Shown here: positions 60,951 through 64,000 of the stretch, one piece after another
How the letters are laid out: each line of letters begins with the position of its first letter
How positions within the stretch are numbered: the stretch's first letter is position 1
Origin: Ensifer sp. IC3342
Lineage (GTDB): Bacteria > Pseudomonadota > Alphaproteobacteria > Rhizobiales > Rhizobiaceae
DNA: 64,000 nt
Direction of reading: 5' to 3'
NCBI RefSeq assembly: GCF_020193655.1
Contig: NZ_JADYVE010000001.1
Coordinates: 744,001-808,000, forward strand
Position numbers and translations under genes: made by a program
The notes under the pieces: generated by a model
Seen by the model: only the letters and a program-made list of their open reading frames with translations
Database searches by the model: none
What the model was told of the DNA's origin: nothing

Positions 60951-62096
60951 TCAATCCTTCAACACCACGCCAGCGTCTTCGCCGAACGAGACCCACACTT
61001 GCTGGTCATAGCCAAGCGGATCCTCGACGGCGCGCACGGCATTCAACGACGATGCCTTGACGACCTTGCCGTCCTTCAGACGAATGTGGAAGACGGTCAT
61101 GTCGCCCAGATAGCCGATGTCCCAGATCTCGCCTTCGGCTGCGTTGAGCGGCGCGTGTTGAGGCGCCTGCCGGGTGACCCGGATCTTTTCCGGCCGAATG
61201 GCAACGGCAGCCCTGGCTCCCGTCGAAAGCTTCTGCGACGAGGCCATCCGGATCGGAACGCCACCCGCCGTCTCGACGCGGACGCGGCCGTCTTCCGCAG
61301 TGGCGACCGTGCCGTCGAAAATGTTGACGTCGCCGATGAAGTCCGCGACGAAGCGCGAATTCGGCGCCTCGTAGATTTCCGCCGGCGTCGCCACCTGAAT
61401 GACCTTGCCGTAGCTCATGACGGCGATGCGGTCGGCCATGGTCATGGCCTCTTCCTGGTCATGGGTGACAATGACGAAGGTCAGGCCCAACTGCTGCTGC
61501 AGGTCCATCAACTCGAACTGGGTTTCCTCGCGCAGCTTCTTGTCGAGTGCGCCAAGCGGCTCGTCGAGCAACAGTACCTTGGGGCGCTTGGCGAGCGAGC
61601 GGGCGAGCGCCACGCGCTGGCGCTGGCCGCCCGAAAGCTGATGCGGCTTGCGCTTGGCGAATTTCTCGAGCTTGACGAGCTTCAGCATCTGCGCGACGCG
61701 CTCGGCAATATCCGCCTTCGGCATGCCGTCCTGCTTCAGCCCGAAGGCAATGTTGCTCTCGACGGTCATGTGCGGAAACAGCGCATAGGACTGGAACATC
61801 ATGTTGACGGGTCGCCGATACGGCGGAATGCCCGCGAGATTCTGGCCGTCGAGAATGATCTCCCCCGATGTCGGCTGCTCGAAACCGGCAAGCATGCGCA
61901 GCAAGGTCGACTTTCCGCAGCCCGAGGCCCCCAGAAGGGCGAAGAACTCGCGGGTGTAGATGTTCAACGAAAGTTCGTCGACGGCGGTGAAGTCTCCGAA
62001 CTTCTTGGTTACGTTCTTGAAGGAAATGAATGGTTTGGAGGCCGGATCCGCCCATGGGGCGAAGGACCGCCGGATACTGCCGAGAGACTTCATCAT
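60951..62096 (-). CDS. potG: Putrescine ABC transporter ATPase PotG
   Basis: The 381-residue ATPase shows Walker A GASGCGKSTLLRMLAG, signature LSGGQRQRVALARSLA, Walker B LLLDEPLGALDKKL and H-loop FVIVTHDQEEAMTM. A C-terminal TOBE-type domain (from about 300) ends 'YLGDMTVFHIRLKDGKVVKASSLNAV'. It energises putrescine import through PotHI. It is the first gene of potGHI and is separated from potF by 259 bases. Confidence 0.88.
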   Translation of the reverse strand: MMKSLGSIRRSFAPWADPASKPFISFKNVTKKFGDFTAVDELSLNIYTREFFALLGASGCGKSTLLRMLAGFEQPTSGEIILDGQNLAGIPPYRRPVNMMFQSYALFPHMTVESNIAFGLKQDGMPKADIAERVAQMLKLVKLEKFAKRKPHQLSGGQRQRVALARSLAKRPKVLLLDEPLGALDKKLREETQFELMDLQQQLGLTFVIVTHDQEEAMTMADRIAVMSYGKVIQVATPAEIYEAPNSRFVADFIGDVNIFDGTVATAEDGRVRVETAGGVPIRMASSQKLSTGARAAVAIRPEKIRVTRQAPQHAPLNAAEGEIWDIGYLGDMTVFHIRLKDGKVVKASSLNAVRAVEDPLGYDQQVWVSFGEDAGVVLKD

Positions 62097-62140
62097 CTAT
62101 CCCCGAATGACACAGCCGATGGACGCGCACCGCCCTGATT

Positions 62141-62238
62141 CTACACGCCGCGCGTCTTATCAGACGCGCAAAGGACGCTGTAGCACTTTGGATTGCTGCA
62201 TGTTTAAATCGGATACGATTTGAGGAAACATGCAGTAG
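62141..62238. repeat. Palindromic intergenic repeat, long copy
   Basis: This copy is close to the one at 25249: CTACACGCCGCGCGTCTTAT, GACGCGCAAAGGACGCTGTA, then the second stem CTGCATGTTT ... GAAACATGCAG. It lies between potF and potG. Confidence 0.72.
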
Positions 62239-62315
62239 CGCCCCTTTCAATCTTACGCCGAGCAGGAGACGGGTTAAAACAACGACACGTTTTTCCTCGC
62301 CGCCCGCTCCAAAAA

Positions 62316-62344
62316 AATTGCCCGGATCTTGGAGCCGGGCAATT
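62316..62344 (-). terminator. potF terminator
   Basis: AATTGCCCGG and CCGGGCAATT are a perfect ten-base-pair stem around nine bases; on the minus strand seven T follow. It lies 12 bases after the potF stop, so potF is mostly transcribed apart from potGHI. Confidence 0.88.
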
Positions 62345-62355
62345 CATTTCCGCTC

Positions 62356-63450
62356 TTACTGGCCAGTGACGACCTTGGTCCAAAGCCGGGTCAACGCCCG
62401 TTGCTCCTTGGGCTCGAACGGCGTGACGGTGAACAGCTTCTGCATCACCTCGTCTGACGGATAGATAGCCGTGTCTTCCAAGACTTCCTTGTCCAGGAAC
62501 TGCTGCGAGGCCTTGTTGCCATTGGCGTAGAAGACATAGTTCGAGGCCTTGGCAATGACCTCCGGTTTCATCAAGTAGTTGATGAACTCATGCGCTTCGG
62601 CGACATGCGGCGCGTCGGCGGGAATCGCCAGCATGTCGAACCACATCTGCGCGCCTTGCGAGGGAATCGAATAATCGACCGTCACACCGGCTTTCGCCTC
62701 GGCAGCACGGTCCCGCGCCTGGAAGATATCGCCGGAGAAGCCGACGGCGAGGCAGATGTCGCCGTTTGCGAGCGCATTGATGTATTCGGAGGAATGGAAC
62801 TTGCGCACATAGGGGCGGATGCTCGTCAGCAACTCGGCGGCCTTTTCAAGATCGGCCGCCTCGTGGCTGTCGGGATTGATGCCCAGATAGGCAAGCGCGG
62901 AAGGAACGATGTCGGTCGGGGAGTCGAGGAGATGGATGCCGCAATCCTTGAACTTCGCGGCCAATTCGGGGTTGAAAATGACGTCCCAGTTCGGCTTCGC
63001 GTCGGTGCCCAGGATCTCCTTCATCTTGTCGACATTGTAGCCGATGCCGGTCGTGCCCCACATGTAGTCGACGGCATATTCGTTGCCGGGATCGTACTGC
63101 GCCGTACGCTCCATGATGACGTTCCACATGTTCGGCAGGTTCGGGAGCTTCGACTTGTCAAGCTTCTGGAAGACGCCGGCCGCAATCTGGCGCTGCAGGA
63201 AATACGCCGTCGGCACAACGACGTCATAGCCGGAGCCGCCGGCCAGCAATTTTGTCTCCAGAATTTCGTTGGAATCGAAGACGTCGTAGACCACCTTGAT
63301 ACCGGTCTCTTTGGTAAAGTCCTCGAGAATGCTGCTGTCGATATAATCCGACCAGTTATAAACGTTGACGACCCGCTCCTGCGCGGATGCGAGCATGGCC
63401 GATCCCGCGAGCGTCGCGGCCGCCAGTGTTGCGATTATGATTTTGGACAT
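62356..63450 (-). CDS. potF: Periplasmic putrescine-binding protein PotF
   Basis: The 364-residue protein has a signal peptide (MSKIIIATLAAATLAGSAMLASA) and the PotF/PotD start 'ERVVNVYNWSDYIDSSILEDFTKETGI'. Ligand-site blocks are present: 'YAVDYMWGTTGIGYNVDKM' and 'INALANGDICLAVGFSGDIFQA'. It binds putrescine or a related polyamine and delivers it to PotHI. ATG at 63450 has GAGGGAAC upstream; the longer frame to 63558 runs into non-coding sequence. Confidence 0.88.
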   Translation of the reverse strand: MSKIIIATLAAATLAGSAMLASAQERVVNVYNWSDYIDSSILEDFTKETGIKVVYDVFDSNEILETKLLAGGSGYDVVVPTAYFLQRQIAAGVFQKLDKSKLPNLPNMWNVIMERTAQYDPGNEYAVDYMWGTTGIGYNVDKMKEILGTDAKPNWDVIFNPELAAKFKDCGIHLLDSPTDIVPSALAYLGINPDSHEAADLEKAAELLTSIRPYVRKFHSSEYINALANGDICLAVGFSGDIFQARDRAAEAKAGVTVDYSIPSQGAQMWFDMLAIPADAPHVAEAHEFINYLMKPEVIAKASNYVFYANGNKASQQFLDKEVLEDTAIYPSDEVMQKLFTVTPFEPKEQRALTRLWTKVVTGQ

Positions 63451-63789
63451 AAGTTCCCTCATTATTATCGGTTCTCGACAAGAGCCGCTGACCCCTGCGG
63501 TCCAGCGCAATCCGATCGGCCCGGAGCCGAGGTTAGGCATCTTTCTCGCTAACCTCAAGCGCTTTCGCTCGGGTTTCAGGCACGATCCCCGTGTCTAGTG
63601 CATTTTGGCAAGCGCAAGCAAAAACGGGCACTTATGACATGGAGCTCGGCGCTCCTGTATCAATTGGAAACAGCCACCCTTGTTAACCATGGTGCAAACA
63701 TGCCGGCTCACGAGCCGCGTTTACGATTGATTAACCTTAGCGGAAGTGTCAGTTTGCTGGCGGTTGTGTATCAGCGTCCGGACCACGTC
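63451..63789. other. Divergent intergenic region potF / desaturase-like gene
   Basis: The 339 bases include TTGTTAACC (63681) and GATTAACC (63729), which look like CtrA half-sites without the N7 spacing. No gene or strong terminator is seen. Confidence 0.4.
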
Positions 63790-64000
63790 ATGAGCGAGCG
63801 AAACCGCAGGATCGACCCGAGGGAACTGAAGCGCCTCTCGGTTCTGCAGCCGAGAAAATCACTAACGGCAATCGCCACGGACTGGGCCATCATCGCGGCA
63901 GCGATCGCCGTGAGCGAATACGTCGGCAATATCCTCGTCTACGTGATCGCCATCGCCGTGATCGCTGGACGAATGCACGCCTTCGGCTGCATGGTGCACG
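63790..64000 (+). CDS. Fatty-acid-desaturase-like membrane protein, N-terminal part (runs off right edge)
   Basis: ATG at 63790 opens a frame that stays open to the right edge, at least 70 residues: MSERNRRIDPRELKRLSVLQ, a hydrophobic stretch (WAIIAAAIAVSEYVGNILVY then VIAIAVIAGRMHAFGCMVH). The 'GRMHAFGCMVH' end is the first His-box region of membrane fatty acid desaturase-type enzymes, after one or two helices. The substrate cannot be told from this part. Confidence 0.6.
   Translation, partial: MSERNRRIDPRELKRLSVLQPRKSLTAIATDWAIIAAAIAVSEYVGNILVYVIAIAVIAGRMHAFGCMVH

Overview
The window looks like a Sinorhizobium (Ensifer) chromosome, close to the S. meliloti group. The right two thirds carry recognisable rhizobial genes: rirA, cbrA, a phasin, dppABCDF, mmsA, acetoacetyl-CoA synthetase, potFGHI and a PhyR/NepR pair. 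Their order matches what I remember of the S. meliloti chromosome. That identification rests on protein family recognition and remembered synteny, not on a database search.

Positions 1 to about 22,892 are the right part of a temperate, podovirus-type prophage whose left end lies outside the window. Late genes run leftwards on the minus strand (terminase, P22-like portal, scaffold, coat, adaptors, tail and ejection proteins, tail lysozyme) from 14,096 off the left edge. Early genes (16,897-20,817, minus strand) encode a zinc-binding primase domain, a TOPRIM/RecA-type helicase, a DUF1376-type protein and small DNA-binding proteins. A ribbon-helix-helix regulator and a tyrosine integrase (20,947-22,799) are on the plus strand. 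The integrase is followed at once by the 3' half of a tRNA-Gln(CTG) gene, which marks the right attachment site. Between the late and early modules, five plus-strand genes (14,200-16,797) form an accessory cassette of unknown function, partly AT-rich.

From 22,893 to about 34,200 the host region is rich in small proteins: a FAH-family enzyme, a proline-rich membrane protein, MgtC, an FAD amino-acid dehydrogenase, UPF0114, DUF1328, CsbD, a glycine-zipper lipoprotein, NepR/PhyR, an AI-2E-family permease and RidA. Six exact GGAAC-N16/17-CGTT promoters of the RpoE2/EcfG type sit in its intergenic gaps, around the PhyR/NepR pair that controls this sigma factor. I read it as a general stress response island. 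One of these promoters precedes a 33-codon gene.

From 34,466 to 43,340 lie a dipeptide ABC transporter operon, a LuxR-type regulator, a receiver-only protein, the iron regulator rirA with an Irr-type ICE palindrome over its -35, and a divergent ferric-iron binding protein. From 43,346 to 59,187 come an M48 protease with a DUF898 membrane protein, mmsA with a divergent LysR regulator, tRNA-His, a phasin with tandem operator-like palindromes, the cell-cycle kinase cbrA with a perfect CtrA box, an iron-type ABC permease, acetoacetyl-CoA synthetase and an AsmA-like protein. The right end holds potIHG, potF and the start of a fatty-acid-desaturase-like gene.

About eleven copies of one palindromic repeat family lie in host intergenic gaps; I saw none in the prophage.
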